From: Lota lota
Lineage: Eukaryota; Chordata; Actinopteri; Gadiformes; Lotidae
DNA length: 64,000 nt
Direction of reading: 5' to 3'
Assembly: GCA_026745465.1 (NCBI GenBank)
Contig: JACYXH010000826.1
Location: 853,501 to 917,500, forward strand
Part shown: positions 63,878 to 64,000 of the stretch, in pieces
Numbering within the stretch: the first letter of the stretch is position 1
Layout: every line of letters begins with the position of its first letter
The notes under the pieces: model-generated
Databases searched by the model: none
Told to the model about the DNA's origin: nothing
What the model saw: the letters and a program-made list of their open reading frames with translations, nothing else
Position numbers and translations under genes: made by a program

Positions 63878-64000
63878 ATGTCCAGGCAGCTCTCACAGCT
63901 CCTGACCCCCGACCTCCCAGCCGGCGCCAACACGCAGTTCGGCGGTTGCCCTCAGCCTGGAGCCTCGCTCTCAGGGGGCCACCAGAGCTCTATGGCCGGT
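63878..64000 (+). CDS. Start of an unidentified gene, cut by right edge
   Basis: An exon begins after a TTCGGTAG acceptor (exon from 63807) and contains an ATG at 63878 that opens 41 codons running off the window: MSRQLSQLLTPDLPAG, then a Gly/Pro/Ser/Gln-rich stretch. Codon-level GC is high, unlike the AT-rich intron before it. The frame is open upstream of the ATG to the acceptor, so coding could begin in an earlier exon. I do not recognise the family; the low-complexity N-terminus gives no diagnostic motif. Confidence 0.45.
   Translation, partial: MSRQLSQLLTPDLPAGANTQFGGCPQPGASLSGGHQSSMAG

Overview
The window is vertebrate nuclear DNA, almost certainly from a ray-finned (teleost) fish. It has spliced genes with GT-AG introns, fish-type tRNA-derived SINEs, and very many CA, GT, TC and AT microsatellites. 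The proteins read as fish versions of vertebrate families. Five of the seven identified genes (leng9, ttyh1, ube2s, shisa7 and a znf865-like gene) have human counterparts that I recall in 19q13.42; josd2 is at 19q13.33 and flcn at 17p11.2. No bacterial operon, CRISPR array, rRNA, intact tRNA or recognisable virus-like element was seen.

Layout from left to right. flcn (folliculin) is on the minus strand, cut by the left edge, from about 5.5 kb down to 1. leng9 is on the plus strand, head-to-head with flcn, and ends at 10173. ttyh1 is on the plus strand: a candidate untranslated exon ends at 12469 and coding runs 15769-28566. josd2 is on the minus strand (30457-32723), tail-to-tail with ttyh1. 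ube2s is on the plus strand (34015-36761), head-to-head with josd2. shisa7 is on the plus strand: a candidate untranslated exon ends at 39604 and coding runs 43782-48391. A znf865-like gene has one 4.9-kb coding exon (55241-60109, plus). At the right edge a new plus-strand gene starts coding at 63878 behind a CpG-rich promoter; I could not name it.

For the six complete genes I could join the coding exons into one continuous frame using splice signals and phase; flcn does the same for the 342 codons in the window. Predicted lengths are leng9 561 aa, ttyh1 589 aa, josd2 184 aa, ube2s 236 aa, shisa7 703 aa and znf865-like 1622 aa. These are housekeeping or neural genes that share a neighbourhood rather than a pathway: nutrient signalling (flcn), probable RNA-end chemistry (leng9), membrane proteins of neural cells (ttyh1, shisa7), ubiquitin chemistry (josd2, ube2s) and a nuclear zinc-finger protein.

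I did not find a convincing new biological system. The best leads are: a ttyh1 exon that seems to be read in two frames to give two C-termini, one using a GC donor; a 21-bp minisatellite in the last shisa7 intron whose every unit carries a donor-like GTAAGG next to a G run; a proline-rich insertion in ttyh1; an M-box/CLEAR-like palindrome upstream of flcn; three CCAAT boxes upstream of ube2s; and a CRE fused to an E-box before the unnamed right-edge gene.
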